A DNA stretch of 64,000 nt. Origin: Congeria kusceri (lineage: Eukaryota; Mollusca; Bivalvia; Myida; Dreissenidae). Within the stretch, counting starts at the first letter, position 1. Each line of letters starts with the position of its first letter. The stretch covers positions 44,702,618-44,766,617 of the forward strand of contig CM051027.1 in the NCBI GenBank assembly GCA_027627225.1, read 5' to 3'. Under the pieces are notes generated by a model, which was not told where the DNA came from, did no database searches, and saw only the letters and a program-made list of their open reading frames with translations. The position numbers were made by a program, and so were the translations under genes. Below are positions 24,681-36,930 of this stretch, piece by piece.

Positions 24681-25205
24681 CCGTTATTTTGTTTAGTGAA
24701 AATATTATCATTTGAATGCAAATAATAGGCCTATTTACCTCGTTGTTGTGTTTTTTGTTTCAAAACAGTACAGGGGGAAATAATATAAATGTGGTGAAGC
24801 ACCGTAATTAACTTTGTGAGGATCGTGGTCCGAATTGCAGTGCTTCACCAACACTTCACATAGGAAAATGCGAGAATCGAATCCTTTAACTCTAAATCAC
24901 TAAATTTTATAAAAGTTATTGGCAGCCAATTTCACATGAAATCGACATGCCATCTCGCGGAACAATGGGGCGAACTTGAGCTTGATTTCGCCAAAGGACA
25001 AGTTATTCTTAGAGATTCTATATGTTTGATGTTACGTTCGATAATCGCATTACATGTTATAATCGCATTACATGTTATTATTAATTAAAAAACCCTGTAA
25101 GTTACGGGTGAGCAGTTTTAAAAGTAAGTTACCCTGGTAGTGCGGGTAGTATTAAAGCCTAGGCGTAGGTGAATTCTTTGACGAGTTAACATCGAAAAGA
25201 ACGGA
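24681..25205 (+). other. 3' flank of the RBR gene with a hairpin
   Basis: Perfect 11 base inverted arms, TGGTGAAGCAC at 24792-24802 and GTGCTTCACCA at 24840-24850, lie about 110 bases past the stop. They could be a 3' UTR structure or the ends of a tiny element. No canonical AATAAA was found close to the stop codon. Confidence 0.5.
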
Positions 25206-26449
25206 GTGGTAATTATGTCCCCCTCTCCTTCGATGAAGCGGGGTATATGGCGTTGCAAATGTCGGTCCGTTCGTCAGTCCATCTGTTTGTCGGTAAACAA
25301 AACCTGTCCGGTTGATAACTACAGAACCTTTTGGCCTAGGTTCGCGAACGGTAGGTTGGCTTTGAATAGTAGAGGCTCCCTATTGATTTTGGGGTAAGTG
25401 CGTCGATCAATGGTCAAGGCCAAACTGAATAAAGATTAAAAGAAATGCCCAATAATTGTAAAAAAAAATCGGGCAATACCTTCGCAATCCTAGGGCTTAG
25501 GTTCTTAAAGCTTGGTAGTTAGGATGCGCATGACTAGTCATGGATTCCTATTTATTTTGGGGTCATTAGGTCAAAGGTCAAACTGACCAAAAGTATGATA
25601 AAGAAAACAACAAATAATTGTAAACCCTTGTCCGGCAATAACATCGCAACCCTTGGGCCTAGATTCTTTAAACTTGATAGGTAGTTTGGTCATGATTAGT
25701 TGAGGATCCCTTTAGAGTATTGGTCCTTGGGTGAAAGGTCGGGGTCAAACTGACCAAAGATTATAAAAACACCCAATATTTAATAACTGTAAATCAGTGT
25801 CCTGGCAATAACTACAGAACCCATTGGCCTAAGTTCTTCAAACTTGGTGGGTAGGTTATTCATGACATGTACAGGATCCCTATTGATATTGGTGTTTAAG
25901 GTCATGGTCAAACCGACCAAATATAATTAAAATAAACACCCAATTATTGTAATAGTTTGTCCGGGCAAAAACTTTGCAACCTTGTAGGCCTAGATTATAT
26001 AAACTTGGTAGATAGGTTGGTCATTACTAGCAGATGATCACAAATGACTATTGGGCAGTTGGGTCAAATAAACATCAACGACAAACGGACCAAAAGATGC
26101 AAAACATTGTCTAGACAATAACTACAGAATCCTAATGCCAAGGTTCTTCAAACTTGGTTAGTAGGTTGGTCATGACTAGTAAAGGGTCCCTATGGATAAT
26201 TAAGTCAATGTCAAGGTTAAACTGACCAATAAACCCTTATCAAGGCAATACCTGGTAGGTAAGTGGGATATGACGAAATGTATATCCCTATTGATTTTGT
26301 GGGTTACTGAATCAAAGGTCAAGGTCAAACTGACCAAAGTTGGAAAATACTTCATTTTAATTTTCATCCTTGCAATTTTGTACCAAAACTGTTCTGGACC
26401 TAAAAGGGGGGAGGGGGGGGGGGGGCATACTTGTTTTACAAACAGTTCT
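25206..26449 (-). mobile_element. Minus-oriented Helitron-like candidate with about 190 bp tandem core
   Basis: Read on the minus strand, it opens near 26449 with CTGTTTGTAAAACAAGTATG followed by a C run, the same 5' signature as the elements at 37077, 50589 and 55596. It closes near 25210-25245 with a hairpin (CCCCGCTTCATCGAAGGAG then GGGG). The core is made of roughly 190 bp units (GGTCAAACTGACCAAA, CCGGCAATAAC, TTCTTCAAACTTGGTAGGTA) that differ from the cores of the other families. There is a long G run at 26406-26425. No coding sequence is seen. Confidence 0.65.
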
Positions 26450-27640
26450 ATAATTGGTGACACAATAGGGTGCTGTGAGTTTGGAAATCCTCTTCTTGCG
26501 ACGTGGGCAATGTTAGCAGGATACCTACCACTCAAAAGCCCGGGTTGCTAGGTAACAATATTATAAGCAGAAACAAACCTCCGTACCAGTGTTCAAGGTC
26601 TGAACTATATACATGTGTGTATTAGGTTCGGACACTTACTGACCCACAGGATTGCTGGTCGACACAGGATTGCTGGGTTAGTGTACAGTGTCGTCTAAAG
26701 GTATTGATAATAGTCAATATCCACCGTGTGTGGTATCGTACCAGAATCAGAGAAGTGTACAGGGTTTCATACGCAGGGTACGGGGTTAAACGCGATACAC
26801 TCTGATTCGTGGCAGAGTTGGAGCAGTGCGATTGTTTTAATAATAGTTAATTTAATTAATTTAATATTCCATACTAATCATTTTAACAGTAATTTAGTCT
26901 AATCATTCAGCAACGTAGCTTTAGGAAAATCTATATATTGCTTTTAGTCTCTGCTACATTATTTAATTGCATGTGCCATACTTGCAACCAAAGCGTGGGC
27001 GAAACCATACACAAACAGCATCCCATTTAGAAATCTGTAAACAACAAAAGCGTCCGCTTCCACTGTTTCTGTGAGACCTCCAAATCAATTTACCTTCAAT
27101 ATCAATCATACACGTAAATCACTGATAAGATGCTGAGGAATTCTTCAGAAAATGTAAGGAATGTACAGCTACAAGACATACGGTTTCGTCACAAAAGGCG
27201 TTCCTTTAAGAAATACATGTTAAAACAGTGAACAGATAAAGCAAAGCAGTATATGCAGGCGGGTCACTGATCTAACTTGGCTGTTAATAAATCCGTCCAA
27301 ATTTTCACGCTTCAAGCGAAACGTTAATGCAATGACAGATTCTCTTTATTGCTGAACATTATAAATGTCCACTTTATTTAGAAACATGAATACTTTTATT
27401 CAACAAACGATGGTGTGCGCAATATAAAACGTACAATATAACTATATGTATACTATCATATTGTAAACGTATTGTTGTAATTGTGTGATGTGTGTTCTCA
27501 GATCAATAAATGACATTATTTCTGTCAAAATCAACGGCATAACCAAAGCAATGATATGCATAATAATTATTAATTACATATATGCTTTTTTACAGACTTG
27601 ACAGAAATCTGACCAAACATTACAAACAAGTAGAGATGTT
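26450..27640. other. Intergenic stretch, nothing recognised
   Basis: AT-rich sequence without supported exons or clear repeats. It lies between the minus-oriented repeat element and the 3' end of the Kazal gene. Confidence 0.4.
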
Positions 27641-27675
27641 TATTATAGATTGAACAATTTTATTTAATGGTCATT

Positions 27676-29581
27676 TCATCCCATGATCAGCGATCCCGAT
27701 GTACATGTACCGTCGTGTGCTATATAGGCCGTCATGACGCCCTGACCTGAAAATATACATGAACATGCAGAACTACAGTAACAGTTCCAGCAACCTTCCA
27801 TTAACAAACATTGACATTCAAAAACGTTCTTGATCAGAGCATGTAACTGAAATAAACTACACAGCCGCGCTGTGATACATACCCTGCATCTGGTGGATAC
27901 CTGCCTGCATTGTACACAGCATGCACTCGTTGCCGTACGTGTGTCCGTCCGAGCCGCACACGGGGTGGAAATTCTTCGGACAAGGTTTTGGTCTCAGCAT
28001 GGTGGAAAGTCCTTCTATGGCCAGGCCCGAATTATCGTTAAAATACTGCGAACAGTTTACCTGTAAAATGATACAAAACACACACGCTTGGGTTAATAGG
28101 TGTATATTTCATCATGATTATATCGTACAATATATGAGAACTACGGTTCCAATTCTGTTAGAAGAATATGTTAACACCTTAATCGTTAAACTGATGTAGG
28201 ATTCTGAAAGAACATAATTATGTTTTAAATTCAATTGCATGTACAGATATCGCGGAACATTCGCTGCACCTTAGTACTTATGCTTCGAGTCTTGTAAACA
28301 TCGCTACATTCTCTACCCGAGTCAGGATTTGTAAAGCTTTTTTTCAGTTTTCGATCTTGACAGATACATATATTGTGCATTGAAGTTAAACAGGCCATGC
28401 CTCCTATATTTTGCAAAATGTTTGTATCAACTTGGTATATGACAACTGTTTAATAGTGCCAAGTGAGTTTGGCCAGTGATTTCTAACAATAAAAATGACA
28501 CATATAGTTACACTGAGCATAACGAGCACTTCGTGCGTCGCTAGCTGCTAGCTGCCAGGTACATACCGCAGTGAGGTTGGTCGCGCTGGCTTGGCAGGGG
28601 CCACTGCCGGCAAGCTGCAGAGACTGGCTCTGGCACTGGGCCGTGCGGAACTCGCACATGCTACCTGCAACCGGGAAAGCAGACCACTGCTCTTTTGATT
28701 TCAGTTTAATTACTGTCAACGGTATCTTATTGGTTAAGCTCGGTTTTGACAAAAGGGTCTTTACAACCGGTAACTATATAGCAACTGCATATCGACACAT
28801 AAGTTCAAGAACTAAATAAGTGCTTATGTTTTTCACTGCAGATATTGAGTTATTGAACTAAGGTGACGATATGTACTCGTATGTTTGTATATCCAGCTGT
28901 ACCGTATGTTACGCCGTTCGAGCCGCACACTGCCTCGAAGCCGTCCCGGGTGCCCAAAAGGAGCGTGATGCCGCTAGGGATGCAACTTATCCCCATGACG
29001 ACGCTGCAGGGCGTGTCCTGTGTGACACACCCACCCACGCTGACCACGGCGAGCTGGTCGCCACCATTAGCAGCATGGCACTGGGCGTTACTGAAGTCAC
29101 ACGACGTTGCTGCAGACGATACGAGACGAGTTTACGACAGATTATACAGTACTCATGAAGATGGTTACGTCGTTAAGATAGTTTTGATCCTTACTAATCG
29201 AGAACAGGATACATCTTCAGCATATATATCTGATAGTTAGTTACGAACATTCTCGTTTCTTAAATTTAAATTTAATGTTATAGTAACTATCTGCACGTCC
29301 ATAATTAGCAAGAAAACTATGCATATTATCATAACTCAGTAAAAACCAAATATTGCATAAATCTTTGAAGCAAGAAACGAAACTATTCAAGGCCAATATC
29401 GAGCTAGTGCGACTATAACCCTGTGCCTGCTGCGGACACGTGAAGTGTTACCCACCGTAAAGCTGGCCAGTCGAGGCACAGATAGCGGGCTGGTGGAGCT
29501 CGTCGTCGCCGCAGATGCGATCGCAGATTCCATGCAGGATGGGAAAGATTGTCTGACCTTGACACGCGTGCGACACCAGCA
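27676..29581 (-). CDS. Multi-Kazal-domain protein, 3' five exons (5' end not found)
   Basis: Exons: 29581-29456, 29109-28903, 28664-28567, 28060-27901, 27746-27676, ending in TGA. All junctions are GT-AG and in phase. They encode three consecutive Kazal-like domains, recognisable by (A)[27 protein letters not shown] and [17 protein letters not shown] cores and their flanking cysteines; the last exon supplies the final HDGTC cysteine. Within each domain the first two introns fall at the same place, after the tyrosine of the TYG core (phase 1). Kazal domains are secreted serine-protease inhibitor or matrix modules (as in follistatin- and agrin-like proteins). A signal peptide is not visible because the upstream exons were not located; a repeat begins about 50 bases upstream of the first exon found. 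The protein may be a protease inhibitor or a larger extracellular protein. AATAAA signals on this strand are at 27659-27664 and 27639-27644. Confidence 0.88.
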
Positions 29582-29624
29582 CTACAAAAATATCCGGTCA
29601 CATCTTTTTTCAAAAAAATAACAA

Positions 29625-30734
29625 CAGCTGTTTGTAGAACAGGTATGCCCCCTGTACGTTAAAAGCAATCTTAAAAATATTAAGTTGGTGAAGATTGGAT
29701 GAAAACTGTTGGACATAGAGAGCCGGAACTGCTAAAAATGACAATTTTAGTCAAATCAAGGGGCATAACTCTGCAGTTCCGGGGCGTGTTGATTGTCCGG
29801 CATTCTTGCTTCCTGTATAGGGTTTTCCGACACACTCGCGTATTGTCAAGTGGCAAGTGCGAGTCTAAATATGCAGATTCACTGTATGGGATCTCGGTAA
29901 CACGAGAAATGGTCACGGGACGATCTTCGGTAACGGTTGTGAGACGATTTTAGCGGTAGGTTGTGTTTTGTAATAAGAGTTAGAACACGCAAAGGAAACA
30001 TCTGAATCGGATTGTGAAAAAATCATTTTATAACTGAACAATTTTAGTATTTGATACTGTTAGGAGATACGAGAAGTTTGGCTATAATAACTATTTTAAT
30101 TTAATTTTCCTTTGTTTTTCTGTTAGAATTATTAATAGATCTACCTTGATAATGGACCGATTGCTTTTTTGTATTAAAGAAAGGTATATTAATAGCTAGG
30201 TTATTAATTGTAAAAGACACTTTTGTTTTATATAACATAACTGAAACTTATTCCTGTGTCTTTAAGCATTACAGTATGCAAAATATGACTACATCACTGA
30301 TTTTCTGAACAAATTAACACCTGTAGAAATGTAACGGACATAAGGACGACGTTTTTTATTGAGTAACGGCTGCATGTCGACCCTGTTACAGTAGCGGGAC
30401 GATTTTTCAACATTAATGAGATTAGTTTTGAGGACAATGATGTGCACTTAGACGAAACAGACGTCTCCATGAATGTTGCTGTGTATCAGTATGACTATCA
30501 CCGGATTGTAGAACATTCCCTTAGAGTCAAATATCAATGCAAATACTGTGAAAATTCTTGCTACCATAAAGTTATTGATCATGGTCCCAACTACTTAATC
30601 GTAATTTTAATATACAAAGGATGATAACTCCCTGAAACATCATCCGACCGAACGACCAGACAATATATGCATGTCCTCTTGGTAGGGATGCTGCATACTA
30701 GTATGAAGTTTCATTTAATTTGAGTTATTACTTC
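29625..30734 (+). repeat. Diverged hairpin-family repeat fragments
   Basis: At 29629-29655 the plus strand reads GTTTGTAGAACAGGTATGCC then CCCTG, the 5' signature shared with elements at 37077 and 50589. Around 30606-30734 is a fragment of the ACGACCTGACAATATGCGCA-type repeat also seen at 34870, 47285 and 49660 (here diverged). The rest is not identified. The upstream Kazal exons expected in this direction were not found here. Confidence 0.5.
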
Positions 30735-30735
30735 A

Positions 30736-31090
30736 GGCGGATCCGTGGTCTAGTGATAACGCACTAGCGCCACAACCCAGGGATCGCAGGTTCGAGTCCC
30801 CGCCACACTCTTACTTACTAACCGTTAAACCAATGTGTAGTATACTAGGTGCTTCACATCGGGCACTAAAAAGACACAGGATCACCTCTGGAATGGGGTG
30901 TCTCCGGTATCTTGCACTATCCCCCCGTAATCCAACAAGTCGTTTGGGGGCGATATCCATATTGGAGTGAATACCGATGCACTCGATAAAAATGTACTAC
31001 ATCCGCAGTCATGAGATCTCGGAAGCGCCGATATCCTATAAACGGGGCAAATCCACGGTATTTATCATAAATATAAACACGTATTAAAAC
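30736..31090 (+). mobile_element. tRNA-headed SINE
   Basis: The head (30736-30806) has an A-box-like GTGGTCTAGTGATAACGC and a B box, GGTTCGAGTCC. GGCGG at the 5' side can pair with CCGCC after the T arm. A non-tRNA body follows (GGATCACCTCTGGAATGGGG, CCCCCCGTAATCC). The exact 3' end is not clear. The lack of a clean cloverleaf and the attached body favour a SINE over a working tRNA gene. Confidence 0.7.
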
Positions 31091-31159
31091 AGTACAATAT
31101 TCCCATTTGTCACGAACATATTTCTGTCAGCAAAATATTTTGATCGAATTCATAAGAAA

Positions 31160-34100
31160 ACAAGAGGGCCATGATGGCCCTAGGTCGCTCACCTGAGTTT
31201 AAGGCATCATAATGGCTAATAACAAGAGGGGAAAATGGCACTAAACGCCTTACATGAGTATAAAGATCTGGGCCTTGCAGTTTCATATGTTTTTTTAGTC
31301 TATATAAACCATGTCACCCACAGGGCATGGCCACCTTGTACCCCAGGGGCATAATTTGAACAATATTTGTAGTGGACCACTTTTCAATTTTACATACCCA
31401 ATATGATTCCACTGGGCCTTGCGGTTTCAGAGGAGATTTTTCAAGTCATTTTGCTATTTAAATGTATATAAACCATGTGACCCCCAGGGTAGGCCTTTTT
31501 TTTACCCCAGGGAAAATTTAAACAATCTGTGTAGAGTACCACTCCACAAAGTTTCACGCAAAATATAAAATCTCTGGGCCTTACGGTTTCAACAAGGAAG
31601 ATTTTAAGGCCCACTTGCCATATAAGTCTATATAAATCATGTGACGCCCCGTGTCATGGCCACTTTTTACCCCAGGGGCATAATTTGAAAAAATCTTTGT
31701 AGAGGACCACTATACAATGTTACCTTACAAATACGAAAACACTGCAGTTTCAGGAGATTTTAAAGTCATTTGGCTATTTAAGTCTACATAAACAATGTGA
31801 CCCTAGGGCAGGGTCAGTTTTGACCCCTGGGACATCATTTGAACAATCTTTGCAGAGGACAACTATAAAATGTCACATACCACATATGAAACCTCTAGGC
31901 CTTGCAGTTTCAGAGGAGAAGATTTTTAAAGTCATCTTGCTATTTAAGTCCATATCAACCATATGAGCCCTGGGGTGTGGCCAGTTTTGACCCCAGGGGC
32001 ATCATTTGAACAGTCTTTGTAGAGGACCAATATACAATGTTACATACCAAATATAAAACCTTTGGGCCTTGCATTTTCAGAGGAGAAGATTTTTAAAGCC
32101 ATTTTGCTATTTAAGTCTATATAAACCATGTGACCCCTGGGGTGTGCCCAGTTTTGACTCCAGGGGCATCATTTGAACAATCTTTATAGAGGACCACTAT
32201 ACAATGTTTCCAACCAAATACGAAACCTCTGGGCCTTGTGGTTTCAGAGGAGAAGTTTTTTTAAAGTCCTTTTTCTATTTACGTTTATATTAACCATATG
32301 AGCCCCGGGGTGTGGACAGTTTTGACCCCAGGGGCATCAATTGAACAATCTTTGTAGAGGACCACTATACACTGTTACATACCCAGGCCTTTCCCCAGGA
32401 TTTTGCTAAGACACAGCGGCAAATAGCCGCGGTTGGGGGCGGGGGTGGGAGGGGGGTACCCCCTTCGACGTTAGATTTTTAAAAACTTGTTATGTGTACT
32501 AAATCAAAATCTACAGTACTTCAGAGCTAACAGAAGCACAACAATAAACAGCCTTTTGATATAGTTTTTTTTCTTTCTTTTGTCTCCCAATGACATAACA
32601 TAATCATAAAATTCACACACTATAAAATTTATCAAGGAAACACAACATAAGTGGCAAAAGTAATGTAACCTGGAAATAGATAATGACACGTTTTACCTAA
32701 ATGTATACCTCTTTCAATGAAGTTATGGCATATTATCACCAAATTATCAGAAATGACTTTAAACAAAGCTTTATTTTATACTTCATTTCATGTCTGAAAT
32801 GTTCACGTCTTCCACTATCCAACACTTATATCCAACACAAACATTTGATTTTAGTGCAAGCCCTGTACTCAAATTTAGAAAGCTGTCCTTCATGGTTTCT
32901 GCTGGTGCCACATGTCCACCCACATGTTGATGAGGCATAGTGTTCATGTCCAATATCTGGTACTAAAAAGTTGTTCTTCTGAGAAGAGGTCCTTGAGTGG
33001 AGGCTGCCAACAAAGCATTAATAACTTTGTTGGAGGAGAGACATGATCTGTGTGTAGTTTTTTGTGCGCTGCACACATTTAATTAAACTGTACAAATGAA
33101 AGGTTTGAAGTAGATGACTAGACTTTAGGCTCTATGCTACGTGTTTCTGTACATGCTGATGAAACAGACTGCAGTGTCAGAGCTACAGACTCGATTGCTG
33201 CATCATTTTGTCTTACAAAAAATTGTGCAGTTCCACCTAAGTTAAACTAGATATAGATCTATTGGTATCATTTCATATTTTGCATTTCATTATTAAATTA
33301 AAAATATACACTTCGTCTGTAAACAAATTAAATGCAGTAGATCTAAAGTCAAAATGTATGATATAAGACGGTCTTATATACTAAGACTGATTGACTACAT
33401 TTCGTACACATTGCCTAAACATTACATCAAGCTAATTTACTTACACAACAACATGATTGACCATGCTGGTGGGTAACATTTTCTATGCATTCCAATGGTC
33501 ATCTCTAACAATTCTCTAAAGCACCCTCACAACACTGTGTTACTGGCTAGCTGATTTCATAAGATCTAAAAAAAAGCACACTGTATACACCTGGCCAGAA
33601 TGTGGCCTGCTGTGTTGATTTTTGAGTGTTAGAGGCTTATTGAAATTATAGTGCTGTATAAACAATGTGACCCCCGGGGTGTAGCCAGTTTTGACCCCTG
33701 GGGCATCATTTGAACAATCTTTGTAGATGACCACTATACAATGTTAGATACCAAATATAAAACCTCTGGGCCTTGCGGTTTCAGAGAAGAAGATTTTTAA
33801 AGTCATTTTGCTATTAAAATGCATATAAACCATGTGACCCCCGGGGTGTGGCCAATTTTGTACCCAGGGGCATCATTTAAACAATCTTTGTAGAGGACCA
33901 TTATACAATGTTACCAACCGAATATGAGGTTTCTGGGCCTTGCAGTTTCAGAGAAAAAGATTAATAAAGTCATTTTGCTATTTTTGTCTATATAAACCAT
34001 GTGACCCCTGGGGTGTGGCCGGTTTTGACCTCAGGGGCATCATTTGAACAATCTTTGTAAAGGACCACTATACAATGTTACATACCAAATATGAAACCTC

Positions 34101-34533
34101 TAGGCCTTGCGGTTTCAGAGGAGATTTTTAAAGTCATTTTGCTATATACGTCTATATAAACCATGTGACCCCTGTGGCGTGGCCAGTTTTGACCCCAGGG
34201 GCATCATTTTAACAATCTTTGTAGAGGACCTCTAGAGGATGTCACATATCAAATATGAAAGCTCTGAGCCTTGCGGTTTCATAGAAGATGATTTTTTTAA
34301 GTTTTCACTTTTTAAATCTATTTTTAGCTCAGGTGACCTACATATTCAGCGGACCGGAAAAATTTGAACAAGAGGTCCACCCAAGGATTATTCCTGTGAA
34401 GTTTGGTGAAAATCTGCCAAGCGGTTTAGGAGGAGATGTTGTTTGAATGAAAAGTTGACGACGCACGCACACACGCACACACGCACGACGGACAACGGGC
34501 GATCACAAAAGCTCACCATGAGCACTTTGAGCT
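31160..34533 (+). mobile_element. Large hairpin-ended repeat with about 167 bp tandem core, itself interrupted
   Basis: It starts with ACAAGAGGGCCATGATGGCC and GCTCACCTGAG, and ends near 34512-34533 with a shortened CTCACCATGAGCAC hairpin. The core repeats units containing TATATAAACCATGTGACCCC, GACCCCAGGGGCATCATTTG, GAGGACCACTATACAATGTT and CTCTGGGCCTTGCGGTTTCA. From about 32388 to 33650 unrelated sequence beginning CAGGCCTTTCCCCAGG replaces part of a unit, which looks like a later insertion accompanied by loss of some host sequence. Non-coding throughout. Helentron-like class is inferred. Confidence 0.7.
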
Positions 34534-34622
34534 AAAAACACTACGCAAAAAATAGTTTTCGATTCGCGATTCCAGCAGGATTTGAACTCCCGCCTACACA
34601 GACTACATTGATCCATAGAGCG

Positions 34623-34742
34623 CATGATGGTAGCAATACTAGACGTACATTTCATGATCGTAGCAATACTAGACGTACATTTCATGATCGTAGCAATACT
34701 AGACGTACAATTCATGATCGTAGCAATACTAGGCGTACATTT
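34623..34742. repeat. 30 bp minisatellite, four units
   Basis: Four 30 base units of CATGATCGTAGCAATACTAG plus ACGTACATTT start at 34623, 34653, 34683 and 34713. Because 30 is a multiple of three, one minus-strand frame reads through as a repeated peptide (MKCTSSIATI); this is a by-product and not evidence of a gene. Confidence 0.9.
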
Positions 34743-36311
34743 CATTAATTTTCATATTTCTACTAATTTCCCGCGCCTGCAAAAAGTGTCACTGTGACAA
34801 CTTTTTATTATCGATATGCCCCTTTAAAATGTCAAATTTATAATAAAAAGCAAAAACTTTCTTGAAATTTATCAGAACGGAACGACCTGAAAATATGCGC
34901 ATGTCAACTCTGCTCCCTAAACGAACGAAGTACCGGACGGAAGTATTTGGAGTATGGTGGATAAAATTGTCGGAAAAAATAATTTGACAGCCGGACAAAC
35001 TGAATGACAGTGGAATACGAAATCGGATGGACGGACAAAGCGGCGATTAAATGCTTCCCCCATACATGTAGCCGTGAAAACCCCTGTTACCAAATGTAAA
35101 TTCAATGTGCGAGTACTTACCACTAATAATGACAAAAGAAAACATGTTTATTCCAATGTATTGAGATGTCAACTAAGTCGGCTGATCAAACTATTATCTT
35201 ATCTCGTCTGTGTAAGGCTGCGTAAGAACTGTTCTAATATGTTATTACGGTCGTGAACCCTACGTGGTGCAAACGATCTTTTATTAAAATTTGTCCCATT
35301 TTTCGATTAGGAATTAATGTATTTTTTAAGCACAAAACTGTCATGATATGTAGGTGCAAGTCTAAACACAAAGAGAATCTTGTTGTGATTTTGATTTGCT
35401 GCCATTTGCCACGCGTGGTATGGCTCCAGTAGGTATCAATATCGAACATGCCAACCAATGATTACGGTAAAACAGATCTGTTCTGAATTACATCAGCGCT
35501 GGACCGATCAGAAAGTCACGACATTTGGTTTCACTTTCAGTCCGCAACTGTTGGTGCCAAACAACGGTATCCGTGAAACTCGTGGATGCTCGATCCTAAC
35601 AGTGCGCTTTACAAAGCCATGTGTACTTAAATTAAAATAACTAGATCTCCAATCAATAATCAGTTGTCAAAACTGTATTCAACAAAATGCCATACACATA
35701 CTAGTATGCAGATGTTACACATAAGTAAAAAGTATCAAGGACCGTTAATTAATTGCAAGAAAAATTGGTGCATTTTTCCCATAGTGGGGTAGCAACTATA
35801 GTGTTTCCGCCGGATCCAATCTGGTCCATTATCGAACCCAGCGGAGGTTTTATTGCCAAACACAAACTTCTAATTTGGTCAATGAAAAGTGAAGTCTCTA
35901 TTGATACCTAAAGGCCATTGTTGGCGAATTACTGACGGCGGACAGTCCCTCTATACCAACAGCTCACCGAACACTTCCAATTATTGTTTCACAAACATGG
36001 GATAATAACTGGTGTTTCTGGTCCAATCTGGGCCATATTCGAAATCGGTCTAGATTGGATAAAAAAGAATGGAGTCTCTATCCTGCACGTAATCATGTTT
36101 GGTTCATAACTACCAACCCATCCTCAGACTTATGTTCTATGTCAACGAAATGGGCCTCAATGGTAATTTCTTACAACAAATCCAAAATTAAGATCTTAAT
36201 AATGGCATATAATAATGGTTAAAATAAGGTACATATAATGGAGTTTTCGCATTCTGAAATAAAATTCAATTAAAAATATGGGTCATGTTTGTTTGCCCCT
36301 TTTCATATTTA
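34743..36311. other. Repeat fragments, no gene
   Basis: About 34870-35060 is a fragment of the GGAACGACCTGAAAATATGC family, ending in TAAATGCTTCCCCC. About 35745-36170 is a fragment of a family also seen at 38640-39300 (GGGACAATAACT, TGGTCCAATCTGG, ACGGCGGACAGTCC). Other open frames here are short and unremarkable. Confidence 0.45.
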
Positions 36312-36720
36312 CATTTTGAGGTCAGAATTGTGAGCATTTTGTGTAACCACAGTTTACACACGTTTCCTTACAAAGCAGAAACGCGAGTTGGTTAAAGCAC
36401 TGTCTACTGTCATTTCCACGTATTGCTCGTAAGTCGTGAGTTCGATACCGCTTGTTTTTTTTTGTTCAAACATGTTTGCAGATTTTGTTTTATCAAATAT
36501 CTCATTAAGTATTATATTATTTTTGACATTTTGAGGTCAGAATTGTGAGCATTTTGTATAACCACAGTTTACACACGTTTCCTTACGAAGCAGAAACGCG
36601 AGTTGGTTAAAGCGCTGTCTATTGTCATTTCTACGTTTACCCGCTTGGGGTTTTATTTTTTTTAAACATTTTTGCAGATTTTGTTTAATCAAATATCTCA
36701 TTATGTATTATATTATTTAT
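36312..36720. repeat. Two-copy 215 bp tandem repeat with tRNA-like sequence
   Basis: Copies start at 36312 and 36527 with CATTTTGAGGTCAGAATTGT and stay alike through TTACACACGTTTCCTTAC and GAAACGCGAGTTGGTTAAAG. The first copy contains an A-box-like GAGTTGGTTAAAGC and a B-box-like GTGAGTTCGATACC (36438-36450); the second has lost the B box. This suggests a SINE-like unit duplicated in tandem. Confidence 0.65.
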
Positions 36721-36930
36721 TTTTTATTTAATATAAATATCTTTGTATAGCGCATTTCAATAATCTAATATCATGTATAGTGAAAAACATAATTTGTTGT
36801 TGACATAGTCCCCTTAAAAACAGAAAAGACTTAAATTAGACTAAAGAAAAAAGTACATGTGCGTTCGCAAATATGCTGTGTAACAATGTCGCTTGTTTCA
36901 TTTACAATCGTTATAAATAGAAAATTCTTT

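Noticed and set aside
28231..28416. Cysteine-containing minus frame as an extra Kazal-gene exon
   Set aside because: It falls in an intron between two exons that already join in phase, and lacks the Kazal cysteine spacing.
30736..30806. A functional tRNA gene
   Set aside because: The A and B boxes are present but the cloverleaf is imperfect and a non-tRNA body is attached; a SINE is more likely.
32388..33650. Complete hAT element beginning CAGGCC
   Set aside because: I could not find a convincing matching right end or target duplication; noted only as an interruption.
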